Source: Ramlibacter sp.
GTDB taxonomy: Bacteria; Pseudomonadota; Gammaproteobacteria; Burkholderiales; Burkholderiaceae_C
NCBI GenBank assembly: GCA_019449555.1
Contig: JAGRPN010000157.1
Coordinates: 1 to 44,270 of the forward strand
Direction of reading: 5' to 3'
DNA: 44,270 bases
A program made the translations under genes and the position numbers. The notes beneath the pieces were generated by a model. It did no database searches. It was given only the letters and a program-made list of their open reading frames with translations, and was not told the origin of the DNA. This document shows, one piece after another, positions 1-8,258 of the stretch (position 1 is its first letter; every line of letters starts with the position of its first letter).

Positions 1-1532
1 ACCTGCTCGCGCGCGATCTGCGTCCAGCACGCATCGTTGCCGACCACCGCGATCACCGGGATGCGATGCCGCACGAACGTGTCGAACTCCGTCAGCCCGT
101 AGCCGCAGGCGCCGTCGCCATAGACGATCCACACTTCTCGGTCTGGCCGAGCAATCGCGGCGCCCAACGCGAAGCCGGCCCCCACACCCAGCGTGCCGAA
201 CGCGCCGGGGTCCAGCCAGCTGAGCGGGCCGCGCGCGTGCAGCACATACGACGCGGTCGCGACGAAATCGCCGCCGTCGGCCACCAGCAATGCGTTGTCG
301 CCCGCCGCCTGCTCCAGCGCGCGCAGGAAGGCGATCGGGTTGACGAACTCGCCGCCGGCCGCCGCCTGCTGGTCGATTTCCCCCTCGCGTTCGGTGTCGC
401 GCCCGCGCAATTGCGCCAGCCAGTCGTCCAAACGCGCTCCCGGCTCGGGTAGCGCCTTCGCCAGCTCCTGCAGGAACAGGCCGGCGTCGCCGATCGCGGC
501 GATGTCGGGCTTGCGGTTGAGCCGCGCATCGCGCGTGCTGCGGTTGGCCGCGATCAACGTGGCATTGCGGCGAACGTGCTTGCCGTAATCGAGCCGGAAA
601 TCGCACGGCACGCCGGCCAGCAGCACGCAATCGGCATCGCGCAACGCCTGGCGACGCTGGTGGCGCAGCAACAACGGATGGTCGCGCCCCAGCAGGCCGC
701 GCGCCATGCCCGACAGGTACACTGGGACGCCGAGCCGCGCCACGCTCGCCGCCAGCGCGTCGGCCTGGCCGGGCAGCACGACGGCCTGGCTGCCGATCAC
801 GAGCAGCGGCCGCTCAGCCTTCGCCAGCGCGGCCCGTGCGGATTTCAGCGCGGCTTCCGAAACACGCGGCACCGCCACCGCCAGCATGCGCTGCACCGGC
901 GGCTCGCCGCTGCCCTCGAACATCTTGCGCACGTGCCGGTTCAGGTAGAAGCGCAGCGCCCGATCGGCCATGCTCTTGCCCTTGCCGGCGGCGTCGGCGT
1001 ACCACTGCCGGATCGACGCTTCGTCATACAGCAGGTCGACCGGGCACTCCACGAACACCGGCCCCGGCACGCCCGACTGCGCGACGTTGAATGCCTCTTC
1101 GATCGCCGGGCCGAGCTCGCGCACGCGCACGATCTTGCGAAAGAGCTTGACGTGAGGCTCCACCAGCGGGCGCTGGTCGATGTCCTGCAACGCGCCCCGT
1201 CCCTGCAGCGCGGTCGGGGCGGCGCCCCCGAGCAGGATCACCGGCGACTGCGCGAGCTGCGCATTCTTCAGCGCGGTGATCGTGTTGGTGATGCCGGGCC
1301 CGGCCGTGACCGCGGCCACTCCCGGAACGCCGGACAGGCGGGCCGTGGCGTCGGCGGCGAACACCGCGGTCGCTTCATCGCGCACATCGACGATGCGGAT
1401 GCCGCGCGCCTTGGCGGCGCTGAGGATGGGCGAGATATGGCCGCCGCAGAGCGTGAAGAGGCTGCGCACGCCATGCGCCCGCAGCGCGTCCGCGACCCGG
1501 TCGCCGCCGTGGCGGCTGGTTTCAGCATTCAT
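1..1532 (-). CDS. ThDP-dependent enzyme, ILVBL/HACL2-like (3' end off window)
   Basis: The reading frame starts at the ATG at 1532 and stays open to the left edge, giving 510 residues; about 50 C-terminal residues of a normal family member are probably missing. The fold is that of acetolactate-synthase-like ThDP enzymes. The cofactor-activating glutamate is E53 in [13 protein letters not shown], and the ThDP/Mg motif starts with GDG at about 472 and continues to GND at about 498-500. The stretch EFDTFVRH...[10 protein letters not shown] is, from memory, close to human ILVBL (HACL2), a 2-hydroxyacyl-CoA lyase, more than to true acetolactate synthase or oxalyl-CoA decarboxylase. The gene follows an acyl-CoA synthetase by 32 bp on the same strand, so the two are likely co-transcribed, which fits cleavage of a CoA-activated 2-hydroxy acid. 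The substrate is inferred; the ThDP family is certain. Confidence 0.85.
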   Translation of the reverse strand, partial: MNAETSRHGGDRVADALRAHGVRSLFTLCGGHISPILSAAKARGIRIVDVRDEATAVFAADATARLSGVPGVAAVTAGPGITNTITALKNAQLAQSPVILLGGAAPTALQGRGALQDIDQRPLVEPHVKLFRKIVRVRELGPAIEEAFNVAQSGVPGPVFVECPVDLLYDEASIRQWYADAAGKGKSMADRALRFYLNRHVRKMFEGSGEPPVQRMLAVAVPRVSEAALKSARAALAKAERPLLVIGSQAVVLPGQADALAASVARLGVPVYLSGMARGLLGRDHPLLLRHQRRQALRDADCVLLAGVPCDFRLDYGKHVRRNATLIAANRSTRDARLNRKPDIAAIGDAGLFLQELAKALPEPGARLDDWLAQLRGRDTEREGEIDQQAAAGGEFVNPIAFLRALEQAAGDNALLVADGGDFVATASYVLHARGPLSWLDPGAFGTLGVGAGFALGAAIARPDREVWIVYGDGACGYGLTEFDTFVRHRIPVIAVVGNDACWTQIAREQ

Positions 1533-1564
1533 CGTGTTCCTTGTTGTCCAGGCGCGGAAGGCGG

Positions 1565-3244
1565 TCAGGCCCAATGCACCACGCCGCCGGCAGCGTACCA
1601 GTTCTCCACCTGGGTCGCGACGGCGGCCTCGATGCGGCTGCGCCGGATCTTCATCGTCGGCGTCAACAGGCCATTCTCGATCGACCAGGGCTCGGACGCC
1701 ACCACGATCATGCCCAGGCGCTGGGGCGCGGCCAGTTCGCGATTCACGTCCTGCAGCAATTGGCTCAATTGCTCCTGCACCTGCGAGCGGGTCGCGGCGC
1801 TGCTGATGCGCGCGCGCAGGTCCTCCGCCAGCACCACCATCGCGTACGGCGCGCTCTGGCCCACGCCCGACACCAGCGACAGTTCCACCATCGGGTGCGC
1901 GTTGATCCGGTTCTCGATCGGCGCCGGCGCGACGTATTCGCCCTTGGCCGTCTTGAACGGCTCCTTGACGCGGCCCGTGACGCGGAGCAGCCCATCGGCG
2001 CTGCGCTCGCCCTGGTCGCCGGTGCGAAAGAAGCCATCGGCGGTGAAGCATTGCGCATTGAGGTCCGGCCGCTTGTGGTAGCCGCAGAACTGCCCCGGCG
2101 ACTTGATCAGGATTTCGCCCTCGTCGCTGAGGCGCACCTGGACGCCGGGCAGCGGCACGCCCACGTAACCGGGCGCGTTGTGCTCCACGCTGGTGCTGTG
2201 CGAGTACGCGAAATCCTCCGTCATGCCGTACCCTTCGACCAGGTTCAGGCCCAGGCGGCGGTACCACTGGATCAGCTCCGCCGGGATCGGGGCCGAGCCG
2301 CTGCCCGCGCGCCGCACCTGGTCGAGGCCGAGGCCCTTGAGGATCTTGCGCCCGACCAGCCGGCCGATGAGCGGAATGCGCAGCAGGCGATCGAGCTTGT
2401 GCGGCGGCATCTTCGCGAACACGCCTTGCTGGAATTTCAGCCACAACCGCGGCACCGAGATGAAGGTGGTCGGCCGGGCGCGCTTCAGGTCGTCGATGAA
2501 CGTTTCGAGTGAATCGGCGAAGAACACATGCGTGTCGCCGTCGATCAGCGCGCTGGCCTCGATCCAGGCGCGCTCGAAACTGTGGGCCAGCGGCAGGTAC
2601 GACAGCACGCGGCTTTCGCCCGCCTCGCCGATCAGCGACTTCGTGTGATTCACGATGCCTTCGGCGGCGCGCGTCACCGCGGCGAACGTGAGCATCACGC
2701 CCTTGGGCTCGCCGGTTGAGCCGGAGGTGTAGATCAGCATCGCCAGATCGTCCGGCGAGCGCCGCGGGCGCTGGGGCAGCGGCTCGGTGCGCGCGACGAT
2801 CGCGTCCCACGTTTCGAACTGCGTGGGCGGCGCCAGCGGCAGCGCGATGCACGGCATCCCGGGCGGCACGGCGCTCGCCTGCTGCGGCCAGAGATCGAGC
2901 TTGCCCACGAACAACAGGCGCGCGTCACTGTCTTCGAGCACGTAGCGCACGATCTCGGCGGTCTCGGTGGGGAAGATCGCGACCGTCGTGCCGCCGGCCA
3001 TCCAGATCGCGAGCTCGGCGATGATGAAATGGGCGCAGTTCTTCGACAGGATGGCGATGCGTGAACCGGGTTCGAGACCTTGCGCGCGCAGATGGCTGGC
3101 CATGCGGCTCGCCTGTCCGACCACGTCGTCCCAGCTGTAGTCGATGACCTTGCCGCCGCCCACCGGCTGGGTGAGGAACACCTTCTGCGGATGCCCCGCA
3201 TGGTGGTCGAACACGTAGTCGAGAATCAGCCTGTCCTGTGTCAT
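1565..3244 (-). CDS. AMP-forming acyl-CoA synthetase (long-chain type)
   Basis: Protein of 559 residues in the ANL adenylating family. It would activate a carboxylic acid to an acyl-adenylate and then an acyl-CoA in the cytoplasm. Visible motifs are the AMP-binding loop [13 protein letters not shown], the A5 motif [11 protein letters not shown], the hinge region [12 protein letters not shown] with [17 protein letters not shown], and the C-terminal [11 protein letters not shown] typical of long-chain FadD15-like enzymes. The ATG at 3244 is preferred over an in-frame ATG 33 bp upstream because GGAG sits six bases before it. The gene lies just upstream of the ILVBL-like ThDP gene, which suggests a pair that activates and then cleaves hydroxy acids, as in alpha-oxidation. 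A terminator-like hairpin at 3281-3299 separates it from puuD, so it is probably not part of the urate unit. Confidence 0.88.
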   Translation of the reverse strand: MTQDRLILDYVFDHHAGHPQKVFLTQPVGGGKVIDYSWDDVVGQASRMASHLRAQGLEPGSRIAILSKNCAHFIIAELAIWMAGGTTVAIFPTETAEIVRYVLEDSDARLLFVGKLDLWPQQASAVPPGMPCIALPLAPPTQFETWDAIVARTEPLPQRPRRSPDDLAMLIYTSGSTGEPKGVMLTFAAVTRAAEGIVNHTKSLIGEAGESRVLSYLPLAHSFERAWIEASALIDGDTHVFFADSLETFIDDLKRARPTTFISVPRLWLKFQQGVFAKMPPHKLDRLLRIPLIGRLVGRKILKGLGLDQVRRAGSGSAPIPAELIQWYRRLGLNLVEGYGMTEDFAYSHSTSVEHNAPGYVGVPLPGVQVRLSDEGEILIKSPGQFCGYHKRPDLNAQCFTADGFFRTGDQGERSADGLLRVTGRVKEPFKTAKGEYVAPAPIENRINAHPMVELSLVSGVGQSAPYAMVVLAEDLRARISSAATRSQVQEQLSQLLQDVNRELAAPQRLGMIVVASEPWSIENGLLTPTMKIRRSRIEAAVATQVENWYAAGGVVHWA

Positions 3245-3265
3245 GGCCCGCTCCATGGCGCCTGG

Positions 3266-3299
3266 AGACAAAGACAAAGGGGCGCCGGACTCCGGCGCC
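3266..3299 (-). terminator. Rho-independent terminator after puuD
   Basis: GGCGCCGG (3281-3288) and CCGGCGCC (3292-3299) form a perfect 8-bp stem with a 3-nt loop. On the minus strand the stem is followed by a T-rich run (CCTTTGTCTTTGTC). It lies 60-90 bases after the puuD stop and before the acyl-CoA synthetase start, so it should end the puuD transcript. Confidence 0.65.
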
Positions 3300-3356
3300 G
3301 AGGTTACCCTCGACGGGCGGTGCCGGGCTACTGGTGGATTCCCGTGAGACTTTGGG

Positions 3357-4556
3357 CTACTGCACCGGCGCGCCGCTCCGGTACCACTGCCCGATCAGAG
3401 CGCGCTCGGCTTCCGTGATGCCGGTGGCGTTGTTCATCGGCATGACTTTGGTGACGACCGCCTGCTGGTAGACCTGCTGCGCATGCAGCTTCACCGCGGC
3501 GGGCGAATCGAGGCGGACGTTCTTCATCTGCAGCTGCGGGCCATGGCACATGTAGCAGCGCTGCGCCAGCACCTGCTGCACCTGCTGGTAGCCGACCTCA
3601 CGCGGCGCCGCGCCGACGGCCTGCGAAGGATCCGGCCGCAGCCACACCACGGCACCCGCGATCACGGCGATGCCCACCAGCGCGTACGGCAGCGGATGGC
3701 GGTTGCGCCCGAGTTTCCAGCCGTGGCGCAGCACGAAGAACTGCCGGATCGCGGCGCCCGCGAACATCATCAGGATCAGCACCAGCCAGTTGCGCGGATG
3801 GCTCCAGGTGAAGCTGTAGTGATTGCTCAGCATCGCGAACAGCACCGGCAGCGTGAAATACGTGTTGTGCACGCTGCGCTGCTTGCCGCGCTTGCCGTGG
3901 ATCGGATCGACCGGCTCGCCGGCCTTGATCGAGGCGACCACTTTCTTCTGGCCCGGGATGATCCAGACAAGGACGTTCGCGCTCATCGCCGTCGCGATCA
4001 TCGCGCCGACCAGCAGAAACGCGGCGCGGCCGGCGAACCAGTGGCACGCCAGCCAGGACGCGACGCACACCAGCACCAGCACCAGCGCGCCGACGATCGC
4101 GTCGCCATGCCTGCGCTCCCCGAACACGCGGCAGATCGCGTCATAGAGCAGCCAGAACACGGCGAGGAACGACATTGCCACGGCGACGGCGGCGGCCGGC
4201 GACCAGTCCTTCACCGATCTGTCGATCAGGTAGGTGCTCGCGCTCCACAGGTACGAGACCGCGAGGAGCGCGAATCCCGTCAGCCAGCTCGAATAGCTTT
4301 CCCAATAGAACCAGTGCAGGTGGTCCGGCAGCTTCGGCGGCGCGACGTTGAACTTGACGGGGTGGTAGAAGCCGCCGCCATGCACCGCCCACAGCTCGCC
4401 GTCGACGCCCTGGCGCTTCAGGTCCGGGTCGGTGGGCGGCGTGAGGCTGGAATCGAGAAAGACGAAATAGAACGAGGAGCCGATCCAGGCGATGACGGTG
4501 ATGACGTGCGCCCAGCGCAGCAGCAGGTTCGCCCAGTCGAGGAGATAGCTTTCCAT
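3357..4556 (-). CDS. puuD: Membrane-bound urate oxidase with C-terminal cytochrome c (PuuD)
   Basis: This 399-residue protein oxidises urate to 5-hydroxyisourate and passes electrons to the respiratory chain through its own cytochrome domain, instead of making peroxide as soluble uricase does. The first about 300 residues are strongly hydrophobic with about eight membrane segments and carry the urate-oxidase domain, beginning with LLLRWAHVITVIAWIGSSFY. The C-terminal domain has one haem site, CYMCH at 334-338, and a likely methionine ligand in the VMPMNN segment. The ATG at 4556 begins directly at the membrane domain; the open frame extends upstream but that part looks non-coding. The next protein of the pathway, UraH, is at 6.2-6.6 kb, and the intergenic region upstream holds a copy of the GntR-type palindrome found in front of uraH, so co-regulation is likely. 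The gene appears to be transcribed alone. Confidence 0.95.
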   Translation of the reverse strand: MESYLLDWANLLLRWAHVITVIAWIGSSFYFVFLDSSLTPPTDPDLKRQGVDGELWAVHGGGFYHPVKFNVAPPKLPDHLHWFYWESYSSWLTGFALLAVSYLWSASTYLIDRSVKDWSPAAAVAVAMSFLAVFWLLYDAICRVFGERRHGDAIVGALVLVLVCVASWLACHWFAGRAAFLLVGAMIATAMSANVLVWIIPGQKKVVASIKAGEPVDPIHGKRGKQRSVHNTYFTLPVLFAMLSNHYSFTWSHPRNWLVLILMMFAGAAIRQFFVLRHGWKLGRNRHPLPYALVGIAVIAGAVVWLRPDPSQAVGAAPREVGYQQVQQVLAQRCYMCHGPQLQMKNVRLDSPAAVKLHAQQVYQQAVVTKVMPMNNATGITEAERALIGQWYRSGAPVQ

Positions 4557-4628
4557 GCGGGTCCGGTCGTGGAAGGCCTGCTCACCACTGCGGGCGCTCT
4601 GAGCAGTTGGCGCCGCGAACAACGGGAG

Positions 4629-4645
4629 CGGGGAGGCGTTCCCCG
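4629..4645. other. Hairpin between xdhC and puuD
   Basis: CGGGGA (4629-4634) and TCCCCG (4640-4645) pair around a 5-nt loop. It lies between the puuD operator at 4676 and the puuD start at 4556. It could end the xdhC transcript or sit in the puuD leader. There is no clear T-run, so its role is open. Confidence 0.35.
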
Positions 4646-4675
4646 TTCCGCGGCTCCGCTGCGGCGTGTGCACCG

Positions 4676-4690
4676 AAGTGTATACAGCTT
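4676..4690. promoter_or_regulatory. Putative GntR operator upstream of puuD
   Basis: AAGTGTATACA followed by GCTT reproduces 11 consecutive bases of the perfect palindrome between uraH and gntR (6589-6602), with the right arm shifted by one base. It lies 120 bp upstream of the puuD ATG. I saw this core only twice in the window, both times in front of urate genes. Confidence 0.6.
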
Positions 4691-4715
4691 GCCCGCATGA
4701 TGCGCGCTCGCCGGA

Positions 4716-5519
4716 TCAGGGTTTGCCCGGCGGCGCGACCTGCAGGATCTGCGCCGCGGTGCTGACGGCGATCACCTCGGGCTCCTTGCCGGCGATCCCC
4801 GGCAGCCCGATCGGGCAAGTGACCTGCTCCAACTCGGTGGGGATGAAGCCGCGCTCCTCCAACCGGTGGCGGAAGGTGGCCCATTTCGTCTGGCTGCCGA
4901 TCAGGCCGATGTAGGGCAGGTCGGCGCGCTCGCGCTGGCGCCGCAGGCAAGCGGCCACGATGTCGAGGTCTTCGGCATGGCTGAAGCTCATGATCAGCAC
5001 CCGCGTTTCCCGCGCGAGATCGCACACCGCGGCATGCACCGGGTCGGAATGCTCGCAGTCCACGTTGGCCGGCACTTGGGCGGGGAAGATCTCGTCGCGG
5101 CTGTCGATCCAGGTGACCGCGAACGGCAAGGTGGCCAGCACGTTGATGAGCGCCCGGCCGACATGCCCGCCGCCGAAGAGCGCGAGCGGCGCGAGCTTCG
5201 GGGCGAGGCGGGTCTCCAGGGCGGCCATGTCGGCCGCGCCGATGCGCTCGAAGCGCAGGTGCACTACGCCGCCGCAGCATTGGCCCAGGCTCGGACCGAG
5301 CGGAAAGCGGCGCACCGGCTCGCCTTCGCCACCGGCCAGCCGCCGGCGCGCTTCGGCCATCGCCTGGAATTCGAGCTGGCCGCCGCCGATGGTGCCAATC
5401 ACGTCGGCTGCGAAGACGGCCATCCAGGCACCCGGCTCGCGCGGCACCGAGCCCTGGGCGGATTCGACGCTCACCAGCACTGCGTGCTCGCGGGCCAGCC
5501 TGCTCGTGACAACGTTCAT
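4716..5519 (-). CDS. xdhC: Xanthine dehydrogenase accessory protein XdhC
   Basis: This 267-residue cytoplasmic protein belongs to the XdhC/CoxI family, which sulfurates molybdenum cofactor and inserts it into xanthine dehydrogenase. The N-terminal part has the family cysteine pair in GQCCGGVVH, and the C-terminal half is a Rossmann domain with LFGGGHVGRAL. The start at 5519 (MNVVTS) fits family length; the frame stays open about 75 bases further upstream without similarity. The structural genes xdhA and xdhB are not in the window, so this is a detached accessory gene placed next to the urate locus. It faces away from the lipoprotein at 5660 across 140 bp that must hold both promoters. Xanthine dehydrogenase makes the urate that PuuD consumes, which explains its position. 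Confidence 0.9.
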   Translation of the reverse strand: MNVVTSRLAREHAVLVSVESAQGSVPREPGAWMAVFAADVIGTIGGGQLEFQAMAEARRRLAGGEGEPVRRFPLGPSLGQCCGGVVHLRFERIGAADMAALETRLAPKLAPLALFGGGHVGRALINVLATLPFAVTWIDSRDEIFPAQVPANVDCEHSDPVHAAVCDLARETRVLIMSFSHAEDLDIVAACLRRQRERADLPYIGLIGSQTKWATFRHRLEERGFIPTELEQVTCPIGLPGIAGKEPEVIAVSTAAQILQVAPPGKP

Positions 5520-5659
5520 GGTGTTTCGCGGCTTGAGCGCGTCGAATCGCAACAATCGTAGCGCTTGGGTAAATACGGTCGGCAAAAGCGCCACTTTGGC
5601 GTTGAATAGCTCGGCAGTATTTCACGCGCCCGCAGCGGCCGCCCGAGGAGACCTATTCG

Positions 5660-6178
5660 ATGAAGCATATTCCCGACCCGCGCTACACGCTCGCGGGGGC
5701 ATTGGCCGCTGTTGTCGCCGCGCTCCTGGCGGCCTGCTCTTCCGCCCCGCCACCCCCGGGGCAGCCCGTCGCCGCGCCACCGGCCGGCATTCATGCGCCG
5801 ATGCCGCCCAGGCCGCAGCCCGGCGCTATGGCGCGCAGTTCCAACGCAACCAACGCGCGCGCGTACCGCGCCGATGCGGCGGCGCATCTGTATGGGCTGA
5901 ACCAGGACCGGATCTACAAGGGCCGGATGCCGCCGCTGCTGTATGCCATCGGCGTGCTGCAGGTGGAAGTGGATGGCCGCGGCGACGTGCGCAACCTGCA
6001 CTGGATGCGCGCGCCCCGGCATGCGCCGGAAGTGGTGGCCGAGATCGAGCGCACGGTGCGCGCGGCGGCGCCCTTCCCCGCGCCCGCGCGCATGGGCAAG
6101 GTGGTCTATACGGACACGTGGCTGTGGCACAAGAGCGGCCGCTTCCAGCTGGATACGCTCACCGAGGGGCAGGATTAG
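5660..6178 (+). CDS. TonB C-terminal-like lipoprotein
   Basis: This 172-residue protein has a lipoprotein signal: a hydrophobic stretch followed by the lipobox LLAAC at about residues 25-29, then a proline-rich linker. The C-terminal about 90 residues, with GVLQVEVDGRGDVRNL and a late FPAPARMGK segment, resemble the small TonB C-terminal fold. It should be anchored to the outer or inner membrane facing the periplasm. GAGGAG nine bases before the ATG supports the start. It is transcribed away from xdhC and converges with uraH. A true TonB would need an N-terminal transmembrane anchor, which this lacks, so an energy-coupling role is doubtful. Its link to purine breakdown is only by position. 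Confidence 0.75.
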   Translation: MKHIPDPRYTLAGALAAVVAALLAACSSAPPPPGQPVAAPPAGIHAPMPPRPQPGAMARSSNATNARAYRADAAAHLYGLNQDRIYKGRMPPLLYAIGVLQVEVDGRGDVRNLHWMRAPRHAPEVVAEIERTVRAAAPFPAPARMGKVVYTDTWLWHKSGRFQLDTLTEGQD

Positions 6179-6208
6179 ACCTGTCATTGGCCTCCGCGGT
6201 GAGGGGCG

Positions 6209-6562
6209 TCATGATCCGCGATACGTCGAGTAACTCCACGGGCTCACCAGCAGCGGCACGTGGTAATGCTGCTCCGGATGGGCGACGCCGAAATCCAGGC
6301 TCACCTTGTCCAGGAAAGTCGGCTCGGGCAGCGCGACGCCGCGCTCCTTGAAGTAGGTGGCCACGTCGAACACGAGCCGGTACGTCCCCTGCTCCAGCTC
6401 GCCGTCGCGATACAGCGGCCCGTCCGGGCAACGCCCGTCGTCGTTCAGCGTGAAGCGCTTGACCAGGCTAGCGCGTTCGCCATCGGTCGTGTAAAGCGCC
6501 ACAGCCATGCCGGCCGCGGGGCAGCCATGCATGGTGTCCAGGACGTGCGTGGTCAGGCCCAT
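6209..6562 (-). CDS. uraH: 5-hydroxyisourate hydrolase (transthyretin-like)
   Basis: A 117-residue transthyretin-like protein that hydrolyses the PuuD product 5-hydroxyisourate to OHCU. The N-terminal THVLDTMHGCPAAGM segment and the C-terminal signature YRGS, which forms part of the active site, are both intact. The conserved arginine lies in KRFTLNDDGRC. The start at 6562 is supported by GAGGAG seven bases upstream. It is transcribed divergently from the GntR regulator gene, with 68 bp between the two starts, and the shared region holds a perfect 14-bp palindrome. There is no signal peptide, so the enzyme is cytoplasmic, as is the next enzyme (the UraD domain at 8259). Confidence 0.96.
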   Translation of the reverse strand: MGLTTHVLDTMHGCPAAGMAVALYTTDGERASLVKRFTLNDDGRCPDGPLYRDGELEQGTYRLVFDVATYFKERGVALPEPTFLDKVSLDFGVAHPEQHYHVPLLVSPWSYSTYRGS

Positions 6563-6588
6563 GGCGACTCCTCGAAGTTGGTCCACAG

Positions 6589-6602
6589 AAGTGTATACAC
6601 TT
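6589..6602. promoter_or_regulatory. Perfect palindromic operator between uraH and gntR
   Basis: AAGTGTATACACTT is its own reverse complement over 14 bases. It lies 26 bp upstream of the uraH start and 28 bp upstream of the gntR start, where a repressor would block both promoters. GntR/FadR regulators bind short palindromes of this kind. A near copy is at 4676 in front of puuD. Confidence 0.72.
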
Positions 6603-6630
6603 TTTGGAATTGCGGCTATCATGCCGCTCC

Positions 6631-7296
6631 ATGGAGACGTCCACCACCCGCGTCATCGTCGAGACGCTGACGCGCGCCATCGTCGAGCACCGGCTGCAGC
6701 CCGGCAGCAAATTGGCCGAGCAGAAACTGGCCGACCACTTCAACGTCTCGCGCACCTTGGTGCGGCAAGCCCTGTTCCAGCTCGCGCAGAACCGCCTCAT
6801 CAGGATGGAGCCGGCGCGCGGCGCATTCGTCGCGGCGCCCACGGTGGAAGAAGCGCGGCAGGTGTTCGCCGTGCGCCGCATGGTCGAAGCCGGCATGGCG
6901 CGCGCGTTCGTGCGCGAGGCCACGCCGGCACGGATCCGCGCGTTGCGCGAACATATCGCGAAGGAACGGGCCGCGCTCGATGGCGAAGATGCCGCCGAGC
7001 GGGTCGAGCTGCTGGGCGATTTCCACGTGCGTATCGCCGAGCTGATGGGCAACGACGTGCTGGCGCAACTGCTGGGCGACCTGATCTCGCGCAGCTCGCT
7101 CATCGCGCTGATGTACCAGGGCGAGCGCGCGGCGCGGCACTCGCAGCAGGAACACGTGGAGATCGTCAAGGCGATGGCCGCCAGGGATGAAGAGCGCGCG
7201 GTGCGCCTGATGGACGAGCACCTGGCGCACGTCGAGGCGAGCCTGGCGTTCGACCGCAAGGTGCCCACGCACGACATCGCGCTGGCCCTTTCCTGA
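6631..7296 (+). CDS. GntR/FadR-family regulator of the urate locus
   Basis: This 221-residue cytoplasmic transcription factor has an N-terminal winged helix-turn-helix (LAEQKLADHFNVSRTLVRQALFQL, given here in two parts by its landmarks KLADHFNVS and TLVRQALF) and a C-terminal FCD ligand domain. The FCD domain keeps likely metal ligands in DFHVRIAEL, HSQQEH and the late DEHLAHVE. The ATG at 6631 begins just before the DNA-binding domain; a TTG 27 bp upstream would overlap the operator edge and is less likely. The gene leads an operon with puuE (11-bp gap), uraD-allC and the M20 gene. It probably represses itself, uraH and puuD through the GTATAC palindrome. The inducer is unknown; urate, allantoin or allantoate are reasonable guesses. 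Confidence 0.88.
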   Translation: METSTTRVIVETLTRAIVEHRLQPGSKLAEQKLADHFNVSRTLVRQALFQLAQNRLIRMEPARGAFVAAPTVEEARQVFAVRRMVEAGMARAFVREATPARIRALREHIAKERAALDGEDAAERVELLGDFHVRIAELMGNDVLAQLLGDLISRSSLIALMYQGERAARHSQQEHVEIVKAMAARDEERAVRLMDEHLAHVEASLAFDRKVPTHDIALALS

Positions 7297-7307
7297 GGCC
7301 CGACACC

Positions 7308-8255
7308 ATGACCTACGACAGCACCGCCGCGTATCCGCGCGATCTCGCCGGCTATGGCCGCAACCCGCCGCACGCGCGCTGGCCCGGCGCCGCGCGCATC
7401 GCGCTGCAGTTCGTGCTGAACTACGAGGAAGGCGGCGAGAACTCGGTGCTGCACGGCGACGCGGGCTCCGAGCAATTCCTCTCCGAGATGTTCAACCCGC
7501 CGAGCTTTCCGGCGCGTCACCAGAGCATGGAAAGCATCTACGAGTACGGCTCGCGCGCCGGCGCCTGGCGCATCCTGCGCGAGTTCGAGCGGCGCCGGCT
7601 GCCGCTGACGGTGTTCGGCGTGAGCATGGCGTTGCAGCGGAACCCGGAGCTGACCGCCGCTTTCAGGCAGCTGGGCCACGAGATCGCGTGCCACGGTTGG
7701 CGCTGGCTCCACTACCAGCACCTGGACGAGGCGACCGAGCGCGAGCACATGCGAATCGGCATGCAGGTCATCGAGGAGCTGACCGGCGAGCGCCCGCTCG
7801 GCTGGTACACCGGCCGCGACAGCCCCAACACGCGCCGGCTGGTGGCCGACTACGGCGGCTTCGAATACGACAGCGACTATTACGGCGACGACCTGCCGTT
7901 CTGGATGCAGGTGCGCCGCACCGACGGCGCCGTGGTGCCGCAACTGATTGTGCCCTACACGCTCGACGCCAACGACATGCGGTTTTCGCTGCCGCAGGGC
8001 TTCGCGCAGGCCGAGGATTTCTTCGTCTATCTGCGCGACAGCTTCGACATGCTGTACGCCGAAGGCGATCCGGCCGGCCTGCACCGCCCGAAGATGATGA
8101 GCGTCGGCATGCACTGCCGCCTGCTGGGTCGCCCCGGGCGCATCGTCGCGTTGCAGCGCTTCCTGGACCACGTGCAGCGGCACGATGACGTGTGGATCTG
8201 CCGCCGCATCGAGATCGCCCGCCACTGGCGGCAAACGCACCCTTTCGGAGCCTGA
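7308..8255 (+). CDS. puuE: Allantoinase PuuE (polysaccharide-deacetylase fold)
   Basis: This 315-residue protein belongs to the PuuE family, a metal-independent allantoinase unrelated to AllB, which opens the allantoin ring to give allantoate. Recognisable segments are the N-terminal YGRNPPHARWP, the NYEEGGE loop, the EIACHGWRWLHYQ segment and GWYTGRDSPNTRRL. The length matches the family. The start at 7308 lies 11 bp after the gntR stop, and its stop is three bases before the next start, so translation is probably coupled through the operon. It acts in the cytoplasm between the UraD and AllC steps, whose domains are fused in the next gene. Confidence 0.94.
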   Translation: MTYDSTAAYPRDLAGYGRNPPHARWPGAARIALQFVLNYEEGGENSVLHGDAGSEQFLSEMFNPPSFPARHQSMESIYEYGSRAGAWRILREFERRRLPLTVFGVSMALQRNPELTAAFRQLGHEIACHGWRWLHYQHLDEATEREHMRIGMQVIEELTGERPLGWYTGRDSPNTRRLVADYGGFEYDSDYYGDDLPFWMQVRRTDGAVVPQLIVPYTLDANDMRFSLPQGFAQAEDFFVYLRDSFDMLYAEGDPAGLHRPKMMSVGMHCRLLGRPGRIVALQRFLDHVQRHDDVWICRRIEIARHWRQTHPFGA

Positions 8256-8258
8256 GCC

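Noticed and set aside
1-1532. Oxalyl-CoA decarboxylase or acetolactate synthase as name for the ThDP protein
   Set aside because: The segment around the ThDP motif resembles ILVBL/HACL2, and the neighbour looks like a long-chain acyl-CoA synthetase and not an oxalate-CoA enzyme.
5660-6178. A true TonB energy transducer
   Set aside because: It has a lipoprotein signal in place of the N-terminal transmembrane anchor and no exbB/exbD or receptor gene nearby.
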